Part shown: positions 50,129-58,522 of the stretch, piece after piece
Numbering within the stretch: the first letter of the stretch is position 1
Layout of the letters: the number at the start of each line of letters is the position of its first letter
Source of the DNA: Rhodococcus spelaei
GTDB lineage: Bacteria > Actinomycetota > Actinomycetes > Mycobacteriales > Mycobacteriaceae
Direction: 5' to 3'
NCBI RefSeq assembly: GCF_006704125.1
Contig: NZ_VIGH01000003.1
Coordinates: forward strand, 496,001-560,000
Length of the DNA stretch: 64,000 bases
The notes under the pieces: model-generated
Databases searched by the model: none
What the model saw: only the letters and a program-made list of their open reading frames with translations
What the model was told of the DNA's origin: nothing
Made by a program: the position numbers and the translations under genes

Positions 50129-51415
50129 GTGAGCACCGACCGCTACTCGTCCGACCGCATCGCCGCCATCGACGCCGCGCACCTCTGGCATCCGTACGGC
50201 GCATTCCCGGCGTCCACCGAGCCGCTGGTCGTCGAGAGCGCCCGCGGCACTCGGCTCACCCTCGCCGACGGCCGGGAGCTGATCGACGGCATGGCGTCCT
50301 GGTGGGCCGCGGTGCACGGCTACCGGCACCCGGTGCTCGACGCCGCGGCCGCCGAGCAGATGGCCAAGATGAGCCACGTCATGTTCGGCGGCCTGACGCA
50401 CGAACCCGCCGCCCGGCTCGCCGAGCTGCTGGTGCGGATCACTCCGCCAGGTCTCGACAAGGTGTTCCTCGCCGACTCCGGCTCGGTGTCCGTCGAGGTC
50501 GCGGTCAAGATGTGCCTGCAGTACCAGCGGGCGGTCGGCCGGCCCGAGCGCACCCGGCTGCTGACCTGGCGCGGCGGTTACCACGGCGACACCTTCGCGC
50601 CGATGGGCGTGTGCGACCCGGACGGCGGCATGCACGCGCTGTGGACCGACGTGCTGGCCCGGCAGGTCTTCGCGCCGATTCCGCCGGCCGAGTACGACGC
50701 GGCGTACGTCGCGGAGTTCGAGCGCGTCCTGCTCGCGCACCGACACGAGCTCGCCGCGATCATCGTCGAACCGGTCGTGCAGGGCGCCGGCGGCATGCGG
50801 TTCCACGACCCGCGCTACCTGAGCGAGCTGCGGCGCCTCGCCGACGAGCACGATCTGCTGCTCGTCTTCGACGAGATCGCCACCGGATTCGGCCGCACCG
50901 GGGAGCTCTTCGCCGCCGACCACGCCGGAGTCACGCCCGACGTCATGTGCGTCGGCAAGGCGTTGACCGGTGGATACATGACGCTCGCCGCCGCGCTGTG
51001 CACCACGGCGGTGGCGTCGGCGATCAGCGCGGGCGAGGCCGGCGGCCTGATGCACGGGCCGACGTTCATGGCGAACCCGTTGGCGTGCGCTGTCGCAGTC
51101 GCCGCGGTGGAACTGCTGCTCTCGCGGGACTGGCGGTCGGAGGTCGCAGCGGTCGGTGACGGCCTGCGGGAGTCGTTGGCCCCGGCGCGCGAGCTGCCCG
51201 GGGTCGCGGACGTGCGGGTGCTCGGCGGGATCGGCGTGGTCGAGATGGCCGAGCCGGTGGACATGCGGTCGGCGACCGACGCCGCGGTCGACGCGGGGGT
51301 GTGGCTACGTCCGTTCGGGAAGCTGATCTACGCCATGCCCCCGTACGTCTGCACGCCGCAGGACGTCCGGGCGATCGGCGCCGGGATGGTCGCGGCCGCT
51401 CGCAGTCAAGGTTGA
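50129..51415 (+). CDS. bioA: Adenosylmethionine-8-amino-7-oxononanoate aminotransferase
   Basis: Class III PLP aminotransferase of 428 residues, making 7,8-diaminopelargonate in biotin synthesis. Markers are HLWHPYGAF, the [16 protein letters not shown] stretch, [16 protein letters not shown] and the PLP lysine K277 in [12 protein letters not shown]. The GTG at 50129 lacks a ribosome site but lies 7 bases after TATCGT (50116-50121), a TANNNT -10, so the message may be leaderless. Gene order bioA-bioF-bioD next to treX mirrors M. tuberculosis. No TGAAC-N3-GTTCA operator is seen before bioA itself. Confidence 0.93.
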   Translation: MSTDRYSSDRIAAIDAAHLWHPYGAFPASTEPLVVESARGTRLTLADGRELIDGMASWWAAVHGYRHPVLDAAAAEQMAKMSHVMFGGLTHEPAARLAELLVRITPPGLDKVFLADSGSVSVEVAVKMCLQYQRAVGRPERTRLLTWRGGYHGDTFAPMGVCDPDGGMHALWTDVLARQVFAPIPPAEYDAAYVAEFERVLLAHRHELAAIIVEPVVQGAGGMRFHDPRYLSELRRLADEHDLLLVFDEIATGFGRTGELFAADHAGVTPDVMCVGKALTGGYMTLAAALCTTAVASAISAGEAGGLMHGPTFMANPLACAVAVAAVELLLSRDWRSEVAAVGDGLRESLAPARELPGVADVRVLGGIGVVEMAEPVDMRSATDAAVDAGVWLRPFGKLIYAMPPYVCTPQDVRAIGAGMVAAARSQG

Positions 51416-51451
51416 CCGAGGTGGCGGGTGCACCCACCGGCGCGGCCCATC

Positions 51452-51468
51452 CTTGAACACCGTTCAAG
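51452..51468. promoter_or_regulatory. BioQ-type operator upstream of bioF
   Basis: CTTGAACACCGTTCAAG has 7-base inverted arms around ACC. It contains TGAAC-N3-GTTCA, the type of site bound by the TetR-family biotin repressor BioQ in corynebacteria and mycobacteria. A TATGGT -10-like box at 51477-51482 follows, 8 bases before the bioF GTG. Near-identical DNA lies upstream of the tetR gene at 63297-63881. Confidence 0.75.
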
Positions 51469-51490
51469 TAACCGCGTATGGTGCACAGTC

Positions 51491-52630
51491 GTGGGACACC
51501 ATGACGCACTGAGCTGGCTCGACGACATCGCCGACGCGCGCCGCGCGGCCGGTCTGCGGCGCACGTTGCGCTCGCGCACCCCCGGCTCGGCGCTCGTCGA
51601 CCTCGCGTCCAACGACTACCTCGGCCTCGTCCGGCACCCCGAGGTCCTCGACGCCGCCGCGACCGCGCTGCGTCGCTGGGGCGGCGGCGCCACCGGCTCG
51701 CGGCTGGTCACCGGCACCACCACCGAACACGAACTCCTCGAACGTGAGCTCGCCGGCTTCGTCGGCGCCGAATCCGGACTCGTGTTCGCCAGCGGCTATG
51801 CCGCCAACCTCGGTGCAGTCACAGCGCTGGGAGGCCGCGACGCACTGATCGTCTCCGACGCCGGCTGCCATGCCTCGCTCGTCGACGCCTGTCGGCTCTC
51901 GCGTTCGCGCGTCGTGATCACCCCACATGCGGATGTCGAGGCGGTCGGCGCCGCACTCGCCTCCCGCACCGAGCCCCGCGCGCTGGTGCTGACCGACTCG
52001 GTGTTCAGCGCCGACGGCGACCTCGCGCCGCTGCGAGCGCTGCATCGAGTGTGTCGCGAGCACGGCGCGCTGCTGCTCGTCGACGAGGCACATGGCATCG
52101 GGGTCCGCGGCGACGGCGGTCGCGGGCTGGTGCAGGAGGCCGGTCTCGCCGGGCAACCCGACGTCGTGGTCACCGCGACGCTGTCGAAATCGCTTGCCTC
52201 CCAAGGTGGTGTGGTGCTCGGCGACGAGCGGGTCCGCGCCCACCTGATCGACGCGGCCCGCACGTTCATCTTCGACACCGGGCTCGCGCCGGCCGCGGTC
52301 GGCGCGGCCCGTGGCGCACTGACAGTGCTGCGCCGCGAACCGGAGCGGGCTGTCGCGGTGCTCGGCCGCGCCCGCGATCTCGCCCGGATCACCGGCGCGG
52401 CCGAGCCGCAGTCCGCGGTGGTGTCGGTGATCCTGGGGGACCCGCAGGTCGCGTACGACGCCGCCCAAGCCTGCCGCGAACGCGGACTGCACGTCGGCTG
52501 TTTCCGTCCGCCGTCAGTGCCCGAGGGCACTTCGCGGCTGCGGCTGACCTCGCGCGCGAACCTCGACGACTCCGACATGAGCGTGATCGAGTCCGTGCTG
52601 ACCGATGTGCTCGCGGCGGCACACGCGTGA
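51491..52630 (+). CDS. bioF: 8-amino-7-oxononanoate synthase
   Basis: PLP enzyme of 379 residues of the alpha-oxoamine synthase family, condensing pimeloyl-ACP/CoA with alanine. Features are [31 protein letters not shown], the [15 protein letters not shown] aspartate-histidine motif and PLP lysine K233 in [15 protein letters not shown] at 51491 is preceded by an operator and -10 rather than a ribosome site, consistent with leaderless translation. An upstream in-frame start at 51428 would cross the operator and is rejected. Overlaps bioD by GTGA. Confidence 0.92.
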   Translation: MGHHDALSWLDDIADARRAAGLRRTLRSRTPGSALVDLASNDYLGLVRHPEVLDAAATALRRWGGGATGSRLVTGTTTEHELLERELAGFVGAESGLVFASGYAANLGAVTALGGRDALIVSDAGCHASLVDACRLSRSRVVITPHADVEAVGAALASRTEPRALVLTDSVFSADGDLAPLRALHRVCREHGALLLVDEAHGIGVRGDGGRGLVQEAGLAGQPDVVVTATLSKSLASQGGVVLGDERVRAHLIDAARTFIFDTGLAPAAVGAARGALTVLRREPERAVAVLGRARDLARITGAAEPQSAVVSVILGDPQVAYDAAQACRERGLHVGCFRPPSVPEGTSRLRLTSRANLDDSDMSVIESVLTDVLAAAHA

Positions 52631-53343
52631 GCATCCTCTGCGTCACCGGCACGTCCACCGACGTCGGCAAGACCGTGACCACAGCGGCGATTGCGGCTTG
52701 TGCGCTCGCCGAGGGTCTCTCCGTTGCAGTCTGCAAGCCCGCGCAGACCGGCGTCGCCACCGGTGAGTCGGGCGATCTGGCCGAGGTGCAACGGCTTTCG
52801 GGTGTCACGACCGTCGTCGAACTGGCTCGGTATCCGGAGCCGCTCGCACCCGACACCGCCGCGCGGCGGGCCGGGATGCCGTTGCTCGGTATCGCCGACG
52901 TGGTCGCCGCGGTCCGGGAGTTGGACGCCACCCACGACCTGACCCTCGTCGAGGGGGCCGGCGGTCTGCTGGTGCGACTGGGCGTCGGTGGGTTCACCCT
53001 CGCCGACGTCGCCGCCGACCTCTGTGCCCCGATGCTGCTGGTCGCCGCCGCCGGACTCGGCACGCTCAATCACAGCGCGCTGACCGTCGCCGCCGCCCGG
53101 CAGGCCGGGGTCCGGTGCGCCGGAACGGTGATCGGGTCGTGGCCGGCGGAGCCGGACCTCGCGATGCGGTGCAACCTCGATGATCTCGCGGACGTCACCG
53201 GAATCCGGGTGCTGGGGCGTATCCCGGAGGGTTCGGGTCGGCTCGACCGGACCGCCTTCACCGCCGAGGCGGTGCACTGGTTCGACACCGCGGTCCAGTG
53301 CTGGTTCGAGGCGGCGGAGCCTTCCGGCGAGACGGACCGCTGA
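52627..53343 (+). CDS. bioD: Dethiobiotin synthetase
   Basis: A 238-residue P-loop enzyme that closes the ureido ring of dethiobiotin with ATP and CO2. The N-terminal GTSTDVGKT is the BioD P-loop; KPAQTG and [12 protein letters not shown] are further family signatures. GTG at 52627 shares GTGA with the bioF stop, so the two are co-translated. bioB is not in the window. The C-terminal 15 residues are not conserved in character. Confidence 0.92.
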   Translation: MSILCVTGTSTDVGKTVTTAAIAACALAEGLSVAVCKPAQTGVATGESGDLAEVQRLSGVTTVVELARYPEPLAPDTAARRAGMPLLGIADVVAAVRELDATHDLTLVEGAGGLLVRLGVGGFTLADVAADLCAPMLLVAAAGLGTLNHSALTVAAARQAGVRCAGTVIGSWPAEPDLAMRCNLDDLADVTGIRVLGRIPEGSGRLDRTAFTAEAVHWFDTAVQCWFEAAEPSGETDR

Positions 53344-53738
53344 CAGGCCGGAGCCTCACACGGCTGTCGGTCGGCGCCGGCCGTCGCTGTCCGCGCGGCG
53401 CACAAGCGGGCCTCCGCCAGGCAAGAATTGCATTATCGGGTTCTATCTAATTCATGTTCACGGCCGGTAACAGTAAATTCGGTGCGGTCCGCTGATATTC
53501 GGCGCAGAGTGTTCATGCGCCACCCCGCAGGAATGCCCGTATGATTCGGGCAATGCTCGGCCCGCGTGAATGTGACAGTAAAGAGAATCCCATCCCGGTG
53601 TTCGAGACACCGCCGCGACGGCACCCGGACATGTGGTCTCATGCTCGCACGAACAGCGGGCCGGAACCCGAGTATCCATATCGACACAGTGGTCGAATCG
53701 AAATATGCGATTACAGCCGAATCGAGGAGTGAGGAAGG
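53344..53738. other. Gene-free 395-bp region upstream of the AurF-like gene
   Basis: It lies between bioD and the diiron oxygenase gene. Its AT content is visibly higher than that of the flanking genes (for example around 53425-53480 and 53560-53590). Open frames here on both strands lack ribosome sites and coding bias. It probably holds the promoter of the oxygenase operon; I see no convincing operator. Confidence 0.5.
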
Positions 53739-54626
53739 ATGACAGCTTCCGAAAGCGACGCAATATTCGACACCCTTCTGGAATCTGCCAAGCGGCTGTC
53801 CTTCGATTCGCGGAGTCCACTGGTCTACCAGCCTGAACCTGGCGACGACGAACGTCACGGCATGACGCCGCAATGGTCACCCCTTTTCGGTACCCCGATG
53901 TGGGACGGGATGTCCGAATCGGAGCGTATTCGACTCACCCGGAGCGAAGTGGCGCAATTCCTGGGCGTCGGTATCTGGCTGGAGGTGGGTTTGCAGGTGG
54001 CATTGCTGAGGGCAAGTCACAGTGCGAATCCGGCACGACCTGACATCAAATTCCTTTTCAACGAATGTGCGGACGAGAACCTGCACTCGCTGATGTTCGC
54101 GAATGCCGTCGAAAGCATCGGATCGCGGTTCTATCCGCGCGACCGCATGCTGGACATCTTCGGCTGGTTGTTCCGACACATCGTCTGGGAGGAAGTGGCG
54201 TACGGAGTCGTCCTCGCCGGTGAAGAGATCTTCGACGTCATGCAACGTGACTGGATGACCAGCGACGACGTCGCGGCACCCATTCGTCGTGCCGCCTACA
54301 TCCACGTAGTCGAGGAGTCTCGGCACATGGCGTATGCACGTCGAAAGATCCGTGATCGATTGATCGGACTCTCCCGCTTCAGGCGATGCATGAGCACCCT
54401 GATCATCGCGGTGGGAACGCACCTCATCGCGAAGAGTCTGATCAATCGCCGGGTGTACGACGACCTCGGACTCGACTGGGACGTCGTCAAGTCGACCATC
54501 GGTTCAAACGAACACCACCGGATGATGTTCCGGAAGGCCGCGGAGCCGTTCATCGAATTCCTGAGCAGAGAAGGACTCTTGAATTTCGGCGCTCGATGGA
54601 TCTACCGAAAGTCAAACCTTCTCTGA
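53739..54626 (+). CDS. AurF-like diiron oxygenase
   Basis: A 295-residue helical protein whose metal ligands fit the p-aminobenzoate N-oxygenase AurF. E82, E113 and H116 in DENLH, E163 near GEEIF, and H189, E193 and H196 in HVVEESRH have the +4/+7 spacing seen in AurF (H223, E227, H230). It should bind two irons and activate oxygen; N-oxygenation is only one option, since related enzymes hydroxylate or desaturate. ATG at 53739 follows GAGGAGTGAGGAAGG. The next gene, 13 bp on, supplies a ferredoxin and its reductase, a plausible dedicated electron source. Confidence 0.82.
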   Translation: MTASESDAIFDTLLESAKRLSFDSRSPLVYQPEPGDDERHGMTPQWSPLFGTPMWDGMSESERIRLTRSEVAQFLGVGIWLEVGLQVALLRASHSANPARPDIKFLFNECADENLHSLMFANAVESIGSRFYPRDRMLDIFGWLFRHIVWEEVAYGVVLAGEEIFDVMQRDWMTSDDVAAPIRRAAYIHVVEESRHMAYARRKIRDRLIGLSRFRRCMSTLIIAVGTHLIAKSLINRRVYDDLGLDWDVVKSTIGSNEHHRMMFRKAAEPFIEFLSREGLLNFGARWIYRKSNLL

Positions 54627-54639
54627 GCAGGAGTCTGTC

Positions 54640-56031
54640 GTGACCCACGTCATCTTGGGCAATTGCTGCAAGGACGCCTCGTGTGTGCGGGTGTGCCCGC
54701 AGAACTGCATCCACCCGGCCCCGGGTGAGGACGGCTTCGCCTCCGCAGAGACGCTCTTCATCGACCCCGACTCGTGCATCGACTGCACTGCGTGCGTCGA
54801 GGCCTGCCCGGCCTCGGCCGTCAAACCCGAGCACGCGTTGACCTTGACCGAGCGCCCTTACGCCACCCGCAACAGGGAGTTCTTCGCGCAGGTGCCCGCG
54901 GTGCCGCGGGCACGGCCGCGGGTCGTCTTCGAACTGCCGCTGGCGGGCCCGACCGACCGGCTCGAGGTCGCCGTCGTGGGGTCGGGGCCGGCGGCGATGT
55001 ACACCGTTCGCGAGCTGCTACGGCGATCGACGTCGATCCGCGTCACCGTCTACGAGCAGTACGACACCATCGGGGGCCTGCTGCATCGGGGGGTGTCTCT
55101 CGACCACGTCGGCGTGCGCGAGATGATCCGACTGTTCGACGTACCCTTTCGCGACGACCGCGTCACGATCGTTCCCGACACCGAAGTCGGCGTGGACCTG
55201 CCGATCGACGAACTCCGGACGAGGTTCGACGCCGTTGTACTCGCCTGCGGAGCCTCGCAGCCGCGCCGAGTCGGCGGTTCCATCGCGAGTGGCGGTATCT
55301 ACCAGGCCATCGACATCCTGGTCGCCGAGAACTGCGGGTCCGGTTTCCATGTGCCGGCGCCCTCCGGACCCGCGTGCGTCGTGATCGGCGCGGGAAATGT
55401 CGCCTTCGATGTCGTCCGATGGGTTGCGAAGACCCGCCACCGGGCTTCCGCGAGCGAACGGGTCGGTGAACTGGTGGTCCTGTCGCGGTCGGCCCCGGAC
55501 TGCGCGTCGTTCACTCCGTCCGCGTTCCACGAGCTTCTCGACCTCGAGCACGCCGAGGTGCTGATCGACGGCACCGGTAGCGCGCCCCGCGCCGGCGCGG
55601 ACAACTCGCTGTCACGCGCGCTGTCGCGCCTGCCTTCCACCGAAGTCCGCGGCAGGCAGGCACTGCCGACTGATCCGGCAGGCCCCCTGCGCATCGTCCT
55701 GTCGTTCGGGCAGGAAGTGGCCGACCTCGCGACGACAGACCATGGCGCTGTCGCGGTGACCACGACCGCCGGTCGGACGTTCCACACGAACTCCGCGATC
55801 TGCGCCACCGGGTTCACCACCAAACGGATCGACGGCGTCCCACTCGACAATCGCGGCGTCGTGCCCAACCGACGAGGACAGGTGATCTCGCAGGACACAG
55901 GTGAACCGCTCGAGGGACTGTACGTCGTCGGCTGGGCGAAACGGGGCGCGTCCGGTGGCGTCGGCGACAACCGCACGTGCGCGGCCGAAACCGTGACCCA
56001 ACTCGCCGCGGACCTGCGCGCTCGGGTGTGA
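54640..56031 (+). CDS. fprB: Ferredoxin / ferredoxin-NADP reductase fusion (FprB-like)
   Basis: A 463-residue protein. Residues about 1-60 are a bacterial ferredoxin with two cysteine clusters (C9/C10, C15, C19, C23 and C46, C49, C52, C56). Residues 108-463 are an adrenodoxin-reductase-type flavoprotein with FAD motif VVGSGPAAM at 112-120, YEQYDTIGGLLHRGV, and NADP motif VVIGAGNVAFDV. This matches mycobacterial FprB. It moves electrons from NADPH via FAD to its own iron-sulfur centre. GTG start with AGGAG upstream, coupled to the diiron oxygenase gene. The convergent P450 could be another client. Confidence 0.9.
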   Translation: MTHVILGNCCKDASCVRVCPQNCIHPAPGEDGFASAETLFIDPDSCIDCTACVEACPASAVKPEHALTLTERPYATRNREFFAQVPAVPRARPRVVFELPLAGPTDRLEVAVVGSGPAAMYTVRELLRRSTSIRVTVYEQYDTIGGLLHRGVSLDHVGVREMIRLFDVPFRDDRVTIVPDTEVGVDLPIDELRTRFDAVVLACGASQPRRVGGSIASGGIYQAIDILVAENCGSGFHVPAPSGPACVVIGAGNVAFDVVRWVAKTRHRASASERVGELVVLSRSAPDCASFTPSAFHELLDLEHAEVLIDGTGSAPRAGADNSLSRALSRLPSTEVRGRQALPTDPAGPLRIVLSFGQEVADLATTDHGAVAVTTTAGRTFHTNSAICATGFTTKRIDGVPLDNRGVVPNRRGQVISQDTGEPLEGLYVVGWAKRGASGGVGDNRTCAAETVTQLAADLRARV

Positions 56032-56036
56032 CCAGC

Positions 56037-57296
56037 TCAGTGCGGCACCGGGCATCCGCCCGAATATCCGACCGGGAAGTGCTTGATGCCGTTGAGCCAG
56101 CCCGACCGCAGCCGCTGCGGATCGCCGAGTCGGGTGATGTCCGGGAGGTGGTCCGCGATGGCGCCGAAGATCAGGTCGATCTCCATCCGCGCCAGGTTCG
56201 CGCCGAGGCAGTAGTGTGCGCCCGATCCGCCGAATCCCAAGTGCGGGTTGGGATCCCGAGTGATGTCGAAGGCGGTCGGATTGTCGAACACCTCCTCGTC
56301 GAAGTTCGCGGATCCGTAGAACATGGCGAGCCGGTCGCCCGCGCGGATCTGCTGCCCGCCGAGGACGGTGCCGGCTGTCGCGGTGCGCTGGAACGCGGTC
56401 ACCGGGGTCGCCCAGCGGACGATCTCGTCGGCGGTGGTGGCGGGTCGCTCGCGCTTGAACAGCTCCCACTGGTCGGGGTTGTCGAGGAACGCGATCATGC
56501 CGTGGGTGATGGCATTTCGGGTGGTCTCGTTGCCGGCTACTGCCAGCAGCAGCACGAAGAATCCGAACTCCTCCGGGGTGAGCGCGTCGCCGTCCACATC
56601 GGCCTGGATCAGCGTCGTCACGATGTCGTCGGCGGGGCAGCGTCGGCGCTCGTCCGCCATCCCGTAGGCGTAGCCGAGTAGCTGCGAGACCGCTTCCAGC
56701 GGATCCAGGTCGTATTCGGGGTCGTCGTCACCGATCATGTCGTTGGACCAGTCGAACAGCTTGCCGCGGTCCTCCTGCGGAACCCCGATGAGTTCGGCGA
56801 TTGCCTGCAGTGGCAGTTCGGCGGCGATCTGGGTGACGAAGTCCCCGCCGGTTCCGGTGGCCGCAGCCTCGGCGACGATTCGCTCGGCTCGGTCGGTGAG
56901 CGCTCCGCGCAGGTTCTCGATCGCGCGGGGAGTGAAACCGCGAGCCACCAGTTTGCGCAGCTTGGTGTGTTCGGGCGCATCCTTGTTGAGCATGATCAGC
57001 CGCTGCATCTCGAACGTCTCCCGGTCGACGTTGTCCCGCAGGCGGACCAGGGCGCCGCTGCGCCAACTCGAGAACAGCCCGCTGTCGCGGGATATCTCGC
57101 GGACGTCGGCGTGGCGGGTGACCACCCAGTACCCCTCGTCGGGGAAGCCTCCGATGCCGGGTGGCTGCGGATTCCACCACACCGGGCAGTTCCGTCGCAG
57201 CGCCGCGAGCTGCGCGTGCGGGACCCCGGTGACGTAGAGGTCGGGGTCGGTGAAGTCGAATCCCGCGGGCAGGTCCGTGTGGTGCAGCGACGTCAT
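56037..57296 (-). CDS. Cytochrome P450, CYP125-like (steroid C26/C27 hydroxylase family)
   Basis: A 419-residue soluble P450. Long stretches follow the mycobacterial CYP125/CYP142 pattern: LPAGFDFTDPDLY, ELPLQAIAELIGVPQEDRGKLFDWSN, the I-helix LLAVAGNETTRN, DEIVRWATPVTAFQRTA, SANFDEEVF, the heme loop GFGGSGAHYCLGANLAR with C363, and LRSGWLNGIKHF. These enzymes hydroxylate the cholesterol/cholestenone side-chain terminus. ATG at 57296 follows AGGGGACGCG; seven extra upstream codons are rejected. No other cholesterol genes are nearby, so substrate is by similarity. The stop lies 6 bp from the convergent reductase stop. Confidence 0.88.
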   Translation of the reverse strand: MTSLHHTDLPAGFDFTDPDLYVTGVPHAQLAALRRNCPVWWNPQPPGIGGFPDEGYWVVTRHADVREISRDSGLFSSWRSGALVRLRDNVDRETFEMQRLIMLNKDAPEHTKLRKLVARGFTPRAIENLRGALTDRAERIVAEAAATGTGGDFVTQIAAELPLQAIAELIGVPQEDRGKLFDWSNDMIGDDDPEYDLDPLEAVSQLLGYAYGMADERRRCPADDIVTTLIQADVDGDALTPEEFGFFVLLLAVAGNETTRNAITHGMIAFLDNPDQWELFKRERPATTADEIVRWATPVTAFQRTATAGTVLGGQQIRAGDRLAMFYGSANFDEEVFDNPTAFDITRDPNPHLGFGGSGAHYCLGANLARMEIDLIFGAIADHLPDITRLGDPQRLRSGWLNGIKHFPVGYSGGCPVPH

Positions 57297-57401
57297 CGCG
57301 TCCCCTTCGGGTCGCACGCCCGGCGCATCCTGATCTGCTCCGAGCGCAGCATGAATACCGTAACGTGAGCAGTATCACATCATCTGTGCTCGGAGGTTCT
57401 G

Positions 57402-57689
57402 ATGTCCACCAGCGAAATGATGGAGCTGCACCGCACGATCGGCCACCTGCGCCAGTGCGTCGGCTCACTGCGCACCGTCTACGGTGACGCATCGGCGGTC
57501 CGCCGTCTCGCCAACGATGTGGAGCGTCTCGGCATCGACGCGGGCGAGCTCGACGAGTCGCCGCCGCGGATGTCGCGCACCCCGTCGGAGGCCGAGCGGG
57601 TCGCGGTGCCCGAGGGCCCGTACGACCAGACGCTCTGGCTGGGCGCCGACGACGAGGGCGTCGGCGGACACCCGCACGAGCACCGGTGA
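57402..57689 (+). CDS. Conserved small protein leading the sdh operon (Rv0250c-like)
   Basis: A 95-residue soluble protein beginning MSTSEMMELHRTIGHLRQCVG, helical in its first half and ending in an acidic segment PYDQTLWLGADDEG. In M. tuberculosis a small protein of this size and position (Rv0250c) precedes the Sdh1 genes Rv0249c-Rv0247c, and the order here is the same. GTGA overlap with the next gene confirms operon membership. Function unknown; perhaps an assembly or regulatory factor for the complex. Confidence 0.82.
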   Translation: MSTSEMMELHRTIGHLRQCVGSLRTVYGDASAVRRLANDVERLGIDAGELDESPPRMSRTPSEAERVAVPEGPYDQTLWLGADDEGVGGHPHEHR

Positions 57690-58504
57690 GTGCCCCGGCC
57701 AGACCGAACTCCGGGGTCCGTTCGCCCGCTCGTGCGGCGATCTCCGCGCGCACGCTGCGGACGGACCGCTGGTGGCTGCCGCCGCTGCTCACCACGCTCG
57801 GCCTCGCGACGTTCGTGGTGTACGCGACCGTCCGGTCGTTCGTCCGGTCCGCCTACTGGGTCGACCAGTACCACTACCTGACGCCGTTCTACTCGCCCTG
57901 CATCAGCGACTCCTGCGTCCCGGGCTCGAGCCACCTCGGCACCTGGGTCGGCGCGCTGCCGATGTGGATTCCGCTCGGGTTCCTGGTGCTGCCGTTCCTG
58001 CTCGGATTCCGGCTCACCTGCTACTACTACCGCAAGGCCTACTACCGCTCGATCTGGCTGGCACCGCCCGCCTGCGCGGTCGCCGAACCCCACGGGTCCT
58101 ACACCGGCGAGACCCGGCTCCCGCTGATCGTCCAGAACGCGCACCGCTACTTCTTCTACGTCGCGCTGATCGTGTCGGTGGTCAACACCTACGACGCGGT
58201 GATGGCCTTCCACGGGTCGTCGGGTGGCTTCGGCTTCGGTCTCGGCAACATTGTCATCACCGTCAACGTGATCCTGCTGTGGGCGTACACACTTTCCTGT
58301 CACTCCTGCCGGCACGTCACCGGCGGCCGGCTCAAGCACTTCTCCGCGCACCCTCTGCGATACCGGCTGTGGACCTGGGTGAGCACACTCAACACCCGGC
58401 ACATGCAGTTGGCCTGGACGACGCTCGCGACGCTGATGATCACCGACTTCTACATCATGCTCGTCGCCAGCGGCACCATCTCTGACCTGCGATTCGTGAA
58501 CTGA
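57686..58504 (+). CDS. sdhC: Succinate dehydrogenase membrane anchor subunit (Sdh1 type)
   Basis: A 272-residue membrane protein with about five helices (approximately 30-50, 88-110, 155-172, 185-205 and 242-262). Several histidines suit haem binding, for example NAHRYFFYV and SCHSCRHVTGG. The order small protein, membrane subunit, flavoprotein, iron-sulfur protein is that of mycobacterial Sdh1. It anchors the SdhAB dimer and passes electrons to menaquinone. GTG start overlapping the preceding stop. Confidence 0.87.
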   Translation: MSAPARPNSGVRSPARAAISARTLRTDRWWLPPLLTTLGLATFVVYATVRSFVRSAYWVDQYHYLTPFYSPCISDSCVPGSSHLGTWVGALPMWIPLGFLVLPFLLGFRLTCYYYRKAYYRSIWLAPPACAVAEPHGSYTGETRLPLIVQNAHRYFFYVALIVSVVNTYDAVMAFHGSSGGFGFGLGNIVITVNVILLWAYTLSCHSCRHVTGGRLKHFSAHPLRYRLWTWVSTLNTRHMQLAWTTLATLMITDFYIMLVASGTISDLRFVN

Positions 58505-58522
58505 CTCGAAGGGGGATCGCCC

